From contig OZ037900.1 in NCBI GenBank assembly GCA_964035575.1, forward strand, positions 310,001 through 374,000: a stretch of 64,000 bases of DNA, given 5' to 3'. The notes beneath the pieces are model-generated. The model was not told the DNA's origin. It searched no databases and saw nothing but the letters and a program-made list of their open reading frames with translations. This stretch comes from Rhynchopus sp. YZ270_cl-10. Lineage: Eukaryota > Euglenozoa > Diplonemea > Diplonemida > Diplonemidae. Within the stretch, counting starts at the first letter, position 1. Every line of letters begins with the position of its first letter. Both the position numbers and the translations under genes were made by a program. Positions 10,074-21,105 of this stretch are shown here, piece by piece.

Positions 10074-12125
10074 TTAACTAGATTTGTTACACTTTGAACG
10101 ACACGCATCAGGCACCCCACCACGCTTCGCAGGCATCCTGAGGGCCGGGTTCTGGTCGAAGAATCCAGCTGGCTTTAGGCTGAATCCATGCATTTCTACA
10201 GGCATCACTGGGAAATCTTCAAGACGCACGAGATGGTGCATATTCACGGTGTGCCAGAGGACGAGGTCAGAATCCTCTACCTTTCTGTCATTGCGGGTCC
10301 AGTGTTCAAGACCGTGGCCGTCTCCATTGGATTGGTTAGGGTAACGTCCGCAGGCGAAGAGCTCCTCTGGGTCGTACGGAGTTGCCCAGATGTGGTGCTT
10401 CATGAAGGTCGCCCGCTTCAACACTTTGCTGGTCGGGCGGAGCAGGCAGAACGCGGTTGCTGTGCCAGGGTACAGCTTGTACGCGGTCGGCTCGCCCACC
10501 CGGTTCTTATGCTTCTCGCTGACAACCTTCCAGGAGCGTGCTGTCTGCGGGTAGAGGTCTCTCTGCGCGTCAGACTCCTTCACCGCCTTGGTGTTCGCCA
10601 CCACGACCGCATTGCCATAAGGGTTCTTTGCCTCATCTTCCTCGGGGTATGTGTTCGTCTCTACGAGACTGTTGTTAGCAATGCCGTCCACCGCCATGTC
10701 CAGTCTAAAGGAGAAGCAGTGTTGGTGGTGTTGCGCCTCCAGACCGTTTCCAAGGTATTGACCTGCGGTGGGTTGGGTGCCTGCGGGGAGCGCGCTGGTG
10801 TTGACCAGACCGGTTGCTTTGAGTTGCGTTTCGAAGCTGCCGTCGGGGTAGAAGTAATAGAAGAAGCCGTACTCATAGTTCCCTAGGGTAACCACCGTTG
10901 AAATGACGAGGCGGGTGCTCCGCGCTGACGCAGCGGCCTGTGGGTGTTCTTGCATGTCAAGACGCCAGTCGGTGTGTTTCCAGAGCAGACCCCAGTCTTC
11001 TTCGTGAAGGCAAATGGCGTTGGAGATGTCCATTGATCCGCCTTCCATGGTGTTGAGGTGGGCATCGAAGTAGTGAATCTGTCCGACGCAGTCGCAGCCG
11101 AGGGCGAGGCTGTTGCAGCAGAAGCCGACCCCGTATTCGCCCATATCGAAGGCGTTTTTGTAGCGGTGCTGCTTGTCCGCAGAGAAGTAGGGGACGACCA
11201 TCTCGCAGCAGGATACCTTGTTGGCGATGGGGCGGCGGCGTGCGCCAGGAAGGTCAGAGTCTTCGGCAAAGGAGATCTGCTCAAGGGTGAGACCCTCCCG
11301 CCAGTTGAAGCCTACGCGGAAGGACCAGCCCATCCACTCAACGAGACGGCCGGTGACGGAGAAGTTGGTGCCTTCTGGTTGCGTGATCTGGATCGGTTTG
11401 ATGTCGGTGCGCTGTTGTGTGGCCGCGTTCTTGTGGCGGAAGAAGTTGAAGTTTGCTGTCGGAATCGGAACAGTCTTGCCTCCGTCCTCCTCGCTTAGGT
11501 CCTCGATTGTCACAGTCTTTTTGTTCATGTCGCAGACGGCGACCACACCGGAGACTGGATGTGCGTAGCCATTGTCAATTTCGGAGAGGCCTGCGTCAGA
11601 AAGGTTGTTTGCAGGGTCACGTGCCCAAACCTGTGCGCGGATGAGGCGCTGGCCGTGCTCCTCCTTGACTCCAAAGTTCCCTGCGCTCCAAGGTTCGACC
11701 ATCAGCTTGCTCCCATCAGTCAAGCCCCTTTTCTTCATGCATTCGATGAACCCCGGGTCGTTCTGCACCATTTTCTCGACCTCGAGAAACTCTGAGATGT
11801 GAATGTTCGCTTGCGTGCCGACCGGGAGTTCTTCGAAGCGAGCGACGGCGTTGTCGGTCAGCGAGACACGCACCGCAAAGGTGCGCGGCAAATCCCCACC
11901 ACGCACGTACATCGTCACATATGCAACACGCGGTACGTTAACCGGGTTTTTAAGGAACTCCTCCGCTTCGTGGTCGTACAGCAGCTCCTTCGGCACCACG
12001 TCCAGCTCCACGCTGGAGAAGAGCGGCGAACACCCCTCTAAACCATGGTTCTTGAGATCCGCACGTACCAAGTCACATGCTGCGACAATCTCAGCGGCGG
12101 AAAGGGGGTCGAGCGGATGCGCCAT
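10074..12125 (-). CDS. Copper-containing primary-amine oxidase, 683 aa
   Basis: Full-length single-exon gene. The active-site loop LGNYEYGF contains Tyr417, the residue that becomes the topaquinone cofactor. The catalytic base is Asp327 in AFDMGEYGVG, followed by the family signature LGCDCVGQIHYFDA. Copper ligands are His467 and His469 in QHHQHCFSFRLD and a later His near VMPVEMHGFSLKP. The enzyme oxidises primary amines to aldehydes with release of ammonia and H2O2. There is no signal peptide or membrane anchor and no clear C-terminal peroxisomal signal (it ends CNKSS), so a cytosolic site is likely. An inverted-repeat element lies about 90 bp upstream of the start. Confidence 0.95.
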   Translation of the reverse strand: MAHPLDPLSAAEIVAACDLVRADLKNHGLEGCSPLFSSVELDVVPKELLYDHEAEEFLKNPVNVPRVAYVTMYVRGGDLPRTFAVRVSLTDNAVARFEELPVGTQANIHISEFLEVEKMVQNDPGFIECMKKRGLTDGSKLMVEPWSAGNFGVKEEHGQRLIRAQVWARDPANNLSDAGLSEIDNGYAHPVSGVVAVCDMNKKTVTIEDLSEEDGGKTVPIPTANFNFFRHKNAATQQRTDIKPIQITQPEGTNFSVTGRLVEWMGWSFRVGFNWREGLTLEQISFAEDSDLPGARRRPIANKVSCCEMVVPYFSADKQHRYKNAFDMGEYGVGFCCNSLALGCDCVGQIHYFDAHLNTMEGGSMDISNAICLHEEDWGLLWKHTDWRLDMQEHPQAAASARSTRLVISTVVTLGNYEYGFFYYFYPDGSFETQLKATGLVNTSALPAGTQPTAGQYLGNGLEAQHHQHCFSFRLDMAVDGIANNSLVETNTYPEEDEAKNPYGNAVVVANTKAVKESDAQRDLYPQTARSWKVVSEKHKNRVGEPTAYKLYPGTATAFCLLRPTSKVLKRATFMKHHIWATPYDPEELFACGRYPNQSNGDGHGLEHWTRNDRKVEDSDLVLWHTVNMHHLVRLEDFPVMPVEMHGFSLKPAGFFDQNPALRMPAKRGGVPDACRSKCNKSS

Positions 12126-12215
12126 TTATTTTTTCGTGGATAAAAAGAGGGGGGGAAAGAGAGGGTGCTGCAGGTAGGGTGTTGGAGAAGGTGTTAGAAG
12201 GGTGTTAGAGGACAG

Positions 12216-12782
12216 TGATCTAAAATACGTACTGCTATGTGTTACGTATTCGTATTAATACGTATGCGTAGTGCTGAGTCTGCAAGTCACGCACCCATTT
12301 TCCAGACAAAGTCTTCATAAAAAAACACAAACTCTCCTCCAAAAAAAAAAAAAAAAAAAAGGGGTTCAGCCGCAAAGTGACCAGGACAGATACAGAACCT
12401 ACAAAATATCGAACGAGAGTAGAAGGAATACGAGGTGGTGTGTCAATCCCCTCACTGGCTGAGGGGATCAGAGGTTATCTCTGTGTTAAAGAGGACGGCG
12501 AACTTTCACCCTTTCCGCCAGCAAGCTGCGCGTGTTTGGGGACGAAGCTGGCCCTGAGCCGAAACATGGTGTCGTGAACACAACAGATGTAGGGAGCCAT
12601 TGGGTCGCCGCGCGTTCCACCGCAGACACTATCGAAATCACTGATTCCATGCCACAAAGCAACAATCTAAATAATTATTTTTTCCTCTGTAATTTTGCGA
12701 ATACAATCTACCCCCAAATAAAGAATTAATCGCGCGGGGCCTTTTACGTATTAATACGTATTTTGCCACGTATTTTAGATCA
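12216..12782. mobile_element. Non-autonomous inverted-repeat element, about 567 bp
   Basis: Left end TGATCTAAAATACGT and right end ACGTATTTTAGATCA are inverted repeats, each backed by TACGTATTAATACGTA-like sub-palindromes (12239-12262 and 12743-12762). No coding capacity seen. Confidence 0.65.
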
Positions 12783-13003
12783 GGGATCTGGTTAGAGGAA
12801 GGGTGCGTTTTGAAGAAAATGAAAAAGGGGGAGTGATTTTTGTCTATCTGAAATCTATTTGAAGATGTATGTAGTGGGGCACATACAGAATGGAGTTGGC
12901 TGGGTGGGTCTAAGGGGATAGGGTGGGTGTGTATCAAAACATATGCATGTCTAAATGGTGTTCAATACAAAACAACCTGGCATAAAATACACAAAATAGC
13001 GCG

Positions 13004-13149
13004 GGAAAAGTGTCACTTTGTCGTTCCCTCACCCCCCCCCCCCCCTTTCTTGTAGTTGTTTGATGCGTTGACGCTTCAAAACACATTATCTCACCTGTTG
13101 GGTGGTGTTGCGGAGTATAGTTGGGTGAGTGAACGACGTGATACTTTCC
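13004..13149 (+). mobile_element. GGGTGAGTGAACGAC MITE
   Basis: Ends AAAGTGTCACTTTGTCGTTC / GTGAACGACGTGATACTTTC pair; interior matches 9407-9532. A C-homopolymer follows the left arm. Confidence 0.75.
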
Positions 13150-13281
13150 GCTCATGAAGTAGTGCGCAAGAAAAGAATCATGGCAATAGCCACAAGAAAA
13201 AAAGAGAAAAAAAAGTTTTATAAGATGAAATCTAACAAAACCCCTTCTCTTTTGTGCTTAAGGTTCAACAATAGCTTTATC

Positions 13282-13893
13282 TTATCTCCTCCGCCTCACT
13301 GCGTGGCGGAGTGTCGCGAGAATCGCGTCGTCATCATCATCATCACTCTCCCCGCACCCTACACTGTCCTCATGCACACTCACCGGCCCGTCTACACGCA
13401 CACTGCGTGCACTCTGTTTTGATCTTGGCGGTGGGTACGCAACGTTTTTCTGTACATATGTCTTAGGCATAGGAGCAACGTTCACTCTGTTGGCACTGAG
13501 TCTGCGGAGTGGTGGGCGTGCTATGTGTGGTGCATCTTCCTCGAAAGCATCCATGGTGAGGTCCACGTCGTCGGGGTCTGTGCACTGTATGGTCTCTGTC
13601 TGCATGGCGGTGGTATGTGTCGGTGGGCGTGTGTTGGCTGCGTCGAGCTTGGCTTGCATGGCTTCGAACATAGTACCGTACTGCGCGTGCTCGTCTGCAT
13701 GCGCAGTCCGCATGTTTTCTATGGCAACATGCTGCGTCGCAACGACACCCCGCGCGACCTCGAGCTCCTGTCTGCAGAAGAGCAGCTGCTTCTGCAGCTC
13801 GAGCACCTCCTTCGCAAGGTCATTCGCAGAGAGGTCTGACGGCAGTGGTGGGGGGATTTGGGGGGCAGGGGGGACTGGGTAGGATGGGTCCAT
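13282..13893 (-). CDS. Short acidic coiled-coil protein, 203 aa
   Basis: Single exon starting MDPSYPVPPAPQIPPPLPS. A Pro-rich start is followed by a coiled coil (about residues 25-95, LAKEVLELQKQLLFCRQELE) and a Thr- and Asp-rich tail with runs of Asp before a final RRRR. No family recognised. The leader contains the sequence CCATATTCTGCGCAAGAATT, also found in intron 2 of the ankyrin/LRR gene. Codon choice resembles the neighbours. The open frame extends upstream of this ATG only through leader-like sequence. Confidence 0.65.
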   Translation of the reverse strand: MDPSYPVPPAPQIPPPLPSDLSANDLAKEVLELQKQLLFCRQELEVARGVVATQHVAIENMRTAHADEHAQYGTMFEAMQAKLDAANTRPPTHTTAMQTETIQCTDPDDVDLTMDAFEEDAPHIARPPLRRLSANRVNVAPMPKTYVQKNVAYPPPRSKQSARSVRVDGPVSVHEDSVGCGESDDDDDDAILATLRHAVRRRR

Positions 13894-14280
13894 TGTTTCT
13901 GTGAAAAATTCGCTTTTTTGTACTCTGTAGTATGCTGTGTTGTGGGAATGCCTAGTGAGGGTAATTCTTGCGCAGAATATGGCCCTTGGTGTGTTGTGGT
14001 GTGAGGTGCACGGGGGGAGAAAGTTATTTTTTTTTTTTTTTGAGAAACTGAGAGAGCGCAATGAAAGTGTAAGAATTATGTAGGTCTCTTTATGTTGGTT
14101 TCCATAAAAAGGTGATCAAAATGGAAAGGGGGTTATCTGAAGTTAAAAGAAAGGCTGGTTCTATATTTTCCAAGAGTTTTTTTTAGTTTGGGAGGGGGAG
14201 GAGGGGGGGGTGTGGATTATTGTCTAAGGAAAAAGAGAAACACTGTTGTCTAAAGAAAAAATCTATCTAAGAAAAGTTGG

Positions 14281-14322
14281 TGACAGAGATGAACCTAAAC
14301 GTTACTGTGCTTAGGCATCTTG
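14281..14322 (+). repeat. CTTAG hairpin repeat (diverged)
   Basis: AGATGAACCTAAACGTTACTGTGCTTAGGCATCTT; arms AAGATG.CCTAA / TTAGG.CATCTT pair. About 470 bp past the coiled-coil gene. Confidence 0.6.
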
Positions 14323-14490
14323 GAAAAACCTACAACCACACATACATTGGACCTACCCGCAACTGCTTTCAGCGCACATCGAAACACGCTTGGGTAGATG
14401 AAAATGGGCTTTAAAAAAATGAACATATTTACCACCCCGCCTCTCCCACAGGCTCCACACACAAATCGTTGCAAAAAAAAAAAAAACAAA

Positions 14491-14545
14491 GAGAAGTTGA
14501 AAGTGCAAACGCCTCACCGTTCATCGACGGACGCAGGGGCACTAC
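14491..14545 (+). repeat. GAAGTTGATAGTGC-family repeat
   Basis: GAGAAGTTGAAAGTGCAAAC, GCCTCACCGTTCATC, GGACGCAGGGGCACTA; close to the 3379 copy. Confidence 0.7.
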
Positions 14546-14792
14546 ACAAAAGCTATTGAGAGAAGGTCCCTCGCTTTTCTCTTTCCCTGAAAAAAATGAA
14601 GACTCGAAACTACATATCAACCGAAATGTGATAAGCCGTATTCAGGCTTGTTTTTGGAGCCACACCAGAAAAAGGGTAACGGCGCAGATTTTGTCATCCC
14701 TTTCATGAAAAAAATGTCCAAGATGAAAACAAAAACGCTGAAGAGCGGTGTACACAACGCACATCCCCCTATTCTCCCTCCCCCTTGCTTTG

Positions 14793-17700
14793 CTAAGGAG
14801 CCTCGGTAAACTGCGGTGCTGTGACGTGGTTCAGGAACTGGTCCAGGTCATGCACCTGCTTGAAGACAGCGTCCACGTTTGAGTTGCCTGTAGCCGACCG
14901 CATTGCACCTGCCCTTGGCGACGTGAGGTCACGATACGGTGCAGGGACACGCGGCACGGAGGCATGCTGCTGTCTGTCCTTCATACGCTGCGCACCTCCC
15001 TGCCTAGGTGACAAGCCTGCACTCGAACCACGGCTGGACGGAGTTCTGAGAATATTGTGAGTAAAAAATGGGGAAAATGGGGAAAAATTAAGGCAAATCC
15101 CTGTAAAAAATCAACCAAAAAACTTAACCTATAACGGGCAGCATTTAGTACGTTTTGCTCATTTTGGTGAAGGGGGGTTGCTATTTTGTGCTATTTTGGG
15201 GGGATTTTTTTTACATTGTCCGTGGTTTGGGCTTGCTAAAAGGGAGGGGAAATGAGGGAGTCCTGACTACAGCTAGTCTCCGAAACACCTGCCGAAGACG
15301 GACGACTTCTCAGACGTCGATACGGTTGCGGACCTCGCAGCGTATGTGAAAGGGTTGTTGCATCAGTCCGCTGCCCATTGTGGACACCACCCCTACCACA
15401 CTGCACAGGAGGCGCAGGATAGTCTGTCATGTCATGACTGACGTGTACTGTGTCGCCGACGCTAATCTCAGCCAGGGATATGGGAAGATACGGGAACGAT
15501 TGTGCAACATGCTCCGCGGAGACTCTGATGTAGCTCCTCTCCTGACCGTTCTTCCCCGAGATGACTTCCCTCTGCAGATGCAGTGTGACGCACACGAGTT
15601 TCTGTGCAACGTTTTTCGCTGTGTTGGTGATACAGAGCTGCCGTTGTGTGGCACATTCTTCAGCAAGAAGGTCGAGTACCTGCGGGCTTGTGAAAAAGGA
15701 GGACCACTACCACGTGCGTCATTTCGGCATCCTGCACAGTGCATTTCATGACTTAAAACGTGAGAAGGCCGATCTGTCTGTGCAGCTGTTTGTGGACCAC
15801 CAGCTCGGCACCTTTGAGGGTGATCCGGGTGAGGTGCACAGGTGTGCGTGCGGCTCCACCGTACGGAGAGAGACGACGGATGTGATGCCGACACAGGGTA
15901 GTGAAGTCTTGTTCCACCTGTGCAGGGAGCACGTTCTTTTTGGGGACGACGTCGCGAGGGAGGCCAGGAGTGAGAAGCCCGCCTCTTGCGGGACTGTGGA
16001 CAATCTCCTGCGGAGTAACGCGAAGCCCTGACACCTTCACAGCGTGATCAGCGACATTCGGGCAGCAAGGAGGATGGTAACGGTTGCCCGGTACGCGTGC
16101 GAGACAGCTGCCAGCAAATCTAAAAAAAAACCCCCCAAGTGCCATTTTGGTCGTCAGTCACACCACATTTTGGGCCCAAAAGCCAAAGAAGGTCGGAGGT
16201 CATAAAAAGACTTCGCAAAAAAGCCCCGGATAAGGCCCCCTCTCCCATATGATAAGATTATCCCCCTTCATACCCCCCTCGCCAGTCGTCGGCAGCCATC
16301 GAGAGCGCAGCGTCGCAGGAGAATGCAGAGGGGCCGGGCTGTCGTGCCGCAGACTCGCGTGAGACGTACGCCTGGAAGGTCTGCTGCGGCTGCTGTCTGT
16401 CTGCCCCCAAGGGCAGGCCTCCCTCACACGCCTGCACCCGCTCCTTCACAAGCTCCTTGAGGCGCGACTCATAGCTGTGTGTGTGTGGTGTTGTGTTTCG
16501 TTTCACTCTGCAACTATAAAACCAAACTGCCCTTGCAGGCACCTCCGACTGACCCACGATGCCAGCCCACATGAAAGCACAAAAACCCTGCGGCCAACAC
16601 TGCCCACACAGTACGGGATGTTGTACTCCTTCACCAGCAGGTGAGTGGTTGCTGGGGCGGGGGCCTCTTCTACGTAGGCCTCTCCATATGGCAGGACACA
16701 AGCTCGTTACTACCAGAAAGGTTACAGCTGAGCCAGAGTCCCTATATGGAGTCCTCACCGGCCAGTGGAACATACCTCATTTGCTGCTCCGGTTCACGCA
16801 CCGACACTGACAGCGACAGCGACGGCCTCTCCGCAGACGTCGGCGACAACGGTGCAGCACCGTAGCGCTGCCTCAGGCTGTTCTCGATGTTCTCAAGCGA
16901 AAGGTGCCGTGTGGTCTGCGGGCTCTCCTTACGCAGGCTGCGGTTTAGAATTAGAGATGGTATTTTTTCCCCTTTGACGTTTCCCCTCCAGCTAAAAGGT
17001 ACATACATGGTAGGCGACATAACCCCGGTTCTTACTGATGCTGCCGGCCCCACCCTTCCGCTATAAGTCGGAGTACCCCCTGGCTTTGCGTACGCTCCTC
17101 TTGGGGTGTGTGGACCTGACGCTAGACCTAAACCTCCTCCCCCTCCCCCAGCAATACCCAACCCCATGCCCGGTTGAGTAGACGCCGCACCGTTGCTGAG
17201 ACCGCTTCCTTCGCGTGGGTCCATAGGGAGGGGGAGCGGGAGGGTAGGGTAGATGTTGCTTAAGGAAGCTCCAATGTGATGTGTTTCTCTTTCCGGAGCA
17301 GGTACGACACGAGACATGGCACGTTGCCGGACGTAGTGAGCGTAGGAGACCACGCTGCTAGCCGCTTCGTGGAAGAACGCCACCACCTCACTGCTGTGCG
17401 CTGTGTGGAGCTCCGCGAGCGAGATCAGATGCTGCGCCGCACTGCCTGCACGTTGAAGAGAGGCAGTGTGGAGGATCTTTGCATCAGCCTGTTGTGCGCA
17501 CGCTGCGTTCCAATTATCCTTTGTTGCTTGTTGTGTGGCTTCGAGATGTCTTTCCCTTTCTGCAAGATCCGCGTATTCAAAAAGAAGCCTTTCGCGGTTA
17601 TGGCTATACTCTCGGTGCTGCATTTCTAATGCCTCTTCAAGCCCCGCAAACTTCTTCTCCTTTACAGTTAAATTCGTCTCCAAAAGCTCTAACCTGAGCA

Positions 17701-18844
17701 CATCAGCCTCGATTTGCAGCTCCTTCTTTTCCACCTCCGCTATCCTCCCTGGCAGACCCTCTGCATTGGCTTCACGTTGTGCGAGATCTTCTTCCCTCGC
17801 TTTGAGACCCTCCATTTTGAAGAACAGTGCGGTGCTCATTGTGTCGGATTCTGCTTTCTTCGCGTTTTCGAGAAGCTGTAGTTCTGCGCCTCTCTTTTCC
17901 ATTTCGTTTTCAAGCTTCAGGAGGCGTTGTTTTCTGTCTCTGAGGGTGTCTTCGAGGCGGAGTGCTTCTTCTTGCGTTATCTCCCATCTTTTTTCTTTTT
18001 CTGAAAGCGCTGTGGTGCGGGCGGTCAAATCGCGTTCTTTTTTTATCCATTCTTCTTCCTGGAGTTTGAGGGTTTTTGCGGTTTGTAGTGCGTCATCTGC
18101 TTGCTTTTGTGCGGTTTGTTGCCACATTGCTGCAGATGCGTCCAGCCAAACCTGCCTTTTCATTGCCAAACTATCACTCAATCTCACCCGATTCGCTTCA
18201 ATACATGCCGCCCCTTCTTGAGACATCCGGTCCATCGCGAACCACGTCTTTCTCTTCAAAAAATCCGCCCGTTCCCTCTCAAAGGACGCCACCCTTCTCG
18301 CAAAATCCTCCTCCACACAGCTTTGCTGCGGCGCCGACTCTTGCTGCAACGATGAATACGTCCCCCTTTCCTTTCCTCCTCCTACACTCGGAATCTCCAA
18401 CGGCTGCATCGTATCTAATAAAGGCCCCATCGCGGAAATCTCTAATGGAGTTAACGGAGAACGTGGCGTTCCCGCTTCATTTCGAAGATGAACCGCCGAG
18501 GTTGATGCAGCAAGAATCACTGCATTATCAAAAGAAGGACCACTCCCAGCAACCGAAGGGGGAGACGACGAAGATGAGGACACTGCAGAAACAGAAGTCT
18601 GCGCCGTTCTCACCGAATTTTGTTGTGGTTGCGTTCCATCCATCCTCCCTGGCGGATTCTGAGACAACAGCGCATCGAGCCTTGCCTTATTCTTTACAAG
18701 CATATCCTCCCATTGCCCTGGAGCGACCCCTCGAATTGCTGCGTCAGGTAAAGCCTCCACTCCACTCTCGGTCTCATGCGGTGCTGCCTCTAGGGCAGAC
18801 GCATCAGAAACAGCGTTTGACAAAGCTGACGTTGAGATATCCAT
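14793..18844 (-). CDS. Coiled-coil protein, 840 aa
   Basis: Exons 18844-16776, 16474-16274, 15045-14793. Intron 1 is 295 bp (GTATGT...CACACACAG), intron 2 is 1,228 bp (GTATGA...TCTCAG). The phases fit: AG|C gives Ser between QQM and YESRL, and GG|A gives Gly between DWRG and TPSSRG. The N-terminus is Ser-rich and disordered, residues about 175-480 are coiled coil with heptads and many Glu/Lys/Arg, then a Gly/Pro-rich linker and a charged C-terminal region ending QVHDLDQFLNHVTAPQF. No family recognised; a basal-body or cytoskeletal role would suit but is unproven. Intron 1 holds a CTCCGACTGACC repeat. Intron 2 holds an antisense ubiquitin-protease-like segment. Confidence 0.8.
15295..16030 (+). 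pseudogene. Decayed ubiquitin-specific-protease-like segment, antisense in intron 2 of the coiled-coil gene
   Basis: Plus-strand sequence with coding character. One frame (about 15300-15440) reads DDFSDVDTVADLAAYVKGLL. A second (about 15443-15751) reads PRDDFPLQMQCDAHEFLCNV, like the Q-x-DA-x-EFL motif of USP-type deubiquitinases. A third (to about 16030) reads GEVHRCACGSTVRRE and SEVLFHLCREHV, like the C-x-CG finger and following strand of USPs. The frame is interrupted, no catalytic Cys box or His box is certain, and the strand is opposite to every confident gene. It could be a captured host pseudogene or cargo of a mobile element. Confidence 0.45.
16527..16612 (+). repeat. CTCCGACTGACC-family repeat in intron 1 of the coiled-coil gene
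   Basis: GCAGGCACCTCCGACTGACC, GATGCCAGCCCACATGAAAG, CCCTGCGGCCAACA. Antisense to the host gene. Confidence 0.7.
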
Positions 18845-19282
18845 TTTAAAGAAATATTTGAGCAGAAAAAGGGGAGGTAGAGGAGTGTAGGGGGTTTAGA
18901 ATACTTTTAGTAAAAAGAAATTTTCTTTTTTTTCCGAACAGAGGGGAATGTCTGAATAGAGGAGAGGGAGAAGAGGGAGAGAGAAAAACAAAACAAAAAA
19001 ATATCCTTTCACCGCATGTGGTGCGGGTGTGTGTGTGGTGTGTGTGTCTCCCCCTGTGGATGGTGGGGGGGTGGTGTGGGGGGAGGAGGGTGGAAATGAG
19101 TGGGGGTGGTGGGCATTGAAAAAATGGTAGAATTTTTTTTTTTTTTTTTGCAGTATCGGCTAGTGGTCCACATGAGGTGGGTTTAGGGTTTCCATGAATA
19201 AAAAATGGGAAAGATAAAAAGAGAAAAAAAAATGGCGCAGGGTAGGATTTGCGCGTAATGGGAAAAAGAAAAGAAAATTTTT

Positions 19283-19331
19283 GACTTGAAAATACAAAGC
19301 CCTTTGACAGTGTACTTTGGTACAAAAAAAA
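19283..19331 (+). repeat. GAAATACAAAGCCC-family repeat
   Basis: TGACTTGAAAATACAAAGCC then ACAGTGTACTTTGGTAC. Confidence 0.65.
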
Positions 19332-19829
19332 ATTGTTTCATATACTAACTATTCTACTGAATAGATGGTATAATAGGGTGCACTAAATGTACCCAAACTT
19401 TTTTTTTTTACTTTATGTGGATTGTTTGTTTCTGAAAAAAAAAAAAAATGCAAACAAAAAAAATAATAATAAAGAGGAACGCATAGCTGCCGGTACATCC
19501 CTCCGCCTTACCAGCATGAAAAGCAGAGGACTACCCTTCGGCCTGCAAAAATGAGAATACGCAAAAAAACCTTTGTCGATTGGATACCTTTTCGTTGGTG
19601 TTTCGCAACAAATAAAGTGAAATCGACAATTTTTTAGAATCGCCTCAAAGCGCGTGGCGAAAAAAGAAGGTTTTTTTGGTCAGATGTGCCCTCACTGTGC
19701 AACATAGTGTATAAAAAATTGCAAAAAAAAAAACCCCCCTCAACAAAATCGTAGTGCCAACCATGGGCAAGAAGCGAGAACTTTTTCCCTCAAAAAAAAG
19801 GAGAAAAAATTCAGAGAATCAAGAACAAC

Positions 19830-19925
19830 TTAACTTTGAAACACAAGCACCTTGGTACACCGGGGGGTGGACACCCCCCAACCATGCTGTTCAACAAATC
19901 CATTTCGTGGTTTCCATCTTGATTA
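19830..19925 (+). repeat. GAAATACAAAGCCC-family repeat, 3' part
   Basis: CACCTTGGTACACCGGGGGG, AACCATGCTGTTCAACA and CATTTCGTGGTTTCCATCTT; matches 29386-29487 and 58618-58735. Confidence 0.65.
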
Positions 19926-20081
19926 AGAGTCATTCCAACCGATTAACAAGACAACAAAACTTGACTTGAAAAATTCAGGGAAACAAATACACGCACACAG
20001 TCATTCCCTTTTTTTTTTCAGTTGGACCTCCCCCTCCTTACCCCACAAAAAGATGATAACCTTCCTTTTCCTCCTTTTCTT

Positions 20082-21105
20082 TTATCCCCTAAACGGCTTC
20101 ATATAGGACAGAAACTCATGAAGGTCTATCACCCCGTTTTGATCTGAGTCTATTTGCGCGAAGAGCCCTGCCGCCTCAGCGTCCGATGCGACTACCTGCT
20201 GCTTCTTCGCAAGCTGCGTGAACGCTGCCAGGTCGAGATACCCCGACAGCCTTGGGTCCACCGAACGAAATTGTAGTAGTGCCGTATTATAGGTCCGCTG
20301 GTCCAACCCGTAGAGCTGTTCCGGATCCGGCCTCTTATCCATGTAAAACGCCAGGAACTCCTCCATGCTCAAGGTCCCGCTCCGATCTGTGTCCTGCGTT
20401 CGGAACATCTCTGTGATGTCAGCCTCGGTAGAGGGGTAGTTCAGCCACTTTGCAAGGCGGGTGACCTCGGGGCGGTCTAAATCACCACCGTCGTCGTCGT
20501 CGAAGTTGATGAAGAGCGAGGTCATATAATCGTACTCATCCTGGCAGGGGTAAGGGTAGAGAAAAATATGCCAAAAAAAAATCAAAAAAAAGTTTATGAA
20601 TGAAACCTAAGCCTCTTGCTTAGTCACTTTGATCTTGTTATCGCACAGCATCAGCTGCGCGGTTAACTATAAAGGGGGGGGAAAGTCTTTCCTCAATGCA
20701 GAGGAGTTGCCTCATATGGAGCCTTTTGAACACAACTCCCTCTTCTCTCAAAAGGGCTCATACCTGGGTGACTCCGTACCTCTCCCAGGGGCGGTCGTTG
20801 TGGGGTGGGGCTAGGTGCGTTGCTTGGTATGGGGGCGGGGGGTGTTGTACTTGCTGTGGCGGGGGTGGTGGGTAGTACGCCTGCTGCTGCTGCTGCTGCT
20901 GTGGCGGAGGGTATGCCTGGTGTGGCGGTGGAGGCGGGTACCCCGCCTGCTGCTGCGGCACCGGGTACTGTTCTGACTCCGGGGGCGGGGGCGGGTAGCT
21001 GGCCGGCTCGCGTCCGCGGTATCTGGTCTCATAGTCTATGGGCTCAGATTCCCCAAAGCCCTCTGCAGGCATGGGTGGGGCTGAGGCTGAGCCAAATGCA
21101 TCCAT
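20082..21105 (-). CDS. Pro/Gln-rich EF-hand protein, 266 aa
   Basis: Exon 1 21105-20764, exon 2 20540-20082, intron 223 bp (GTATGA...CTGCCAG), phase 0, joining YGVTQ to DEYDYMTSLF. The first 114 residues are low complexity with runs of Pro, Gln and Tyr (YPPPPP, QQQQQQQ). Exon 2 has four EF-hand positions: FDDDDGGDLDRPEV, QDTDRSGTLSMEEF, a degenerate VDPRLSGYLDLAAF and IDSDQNGVIDLHEF. A Pro/Gly/Tyr-rich tail followed by EF-hands resembles penta-EF-hand proteins (ALG-2, sorcin, peflin), which bind membranes or partners on calcium; a fifth hand was not identified. The intron carries a CTTAG hairpin repeat. Confidence 0.8.
20591..20633 (+). repeat. CTTAG hairpin repeat in the intron of the Pro/Gln-rich EF-hand gene
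   Basis: AGTTTATGAATGAAACCTAA, GCCTCTTGCTTAGTCACTTT. Antisense to the host gene. Confidence 0.7.

Larger units (their letters stand above)
12126..13281. other. Gene-free interval upstream of the amine oxidase gene
   Basis: Holds an inverted-repeat element (12216-12782) and a GGGTGAGTGAACGAC MITE (13004-13149). No gene supported. Confidence 0.6.
13894..14792. other. Gene-free interval
   Basis: Carries a CTTAG hairpin (14281-14322), a GAAGTTGATAGTGC-family repeat (14491-14545) and A/T homopolymers. Nothing else recognised. Confidence 0.6.
18845..20081. other. Gene-free interval
   Basis: Upstream of the coiled-coil gene. Holds two GAAATACAAAGCCC-family copies (19283, 19830), a TACTAACTATTCTACTGAAT segment (19338) repeated at 23237, GT/GGTG-rich leader sequence and homopolymers. 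Confidence 0.55.

Noticed and set aside
10188-10886. Plus-strand frame of 232 codons
   Set aside because: Lies wholly within the amine oxidase gene, whose active-site motifs confirm the other strand.
17466-18221. Plus-strand Ser/Cys-rich frame of 251 codons
   Set aside because: Antisense shadow of the coiled-coil region.
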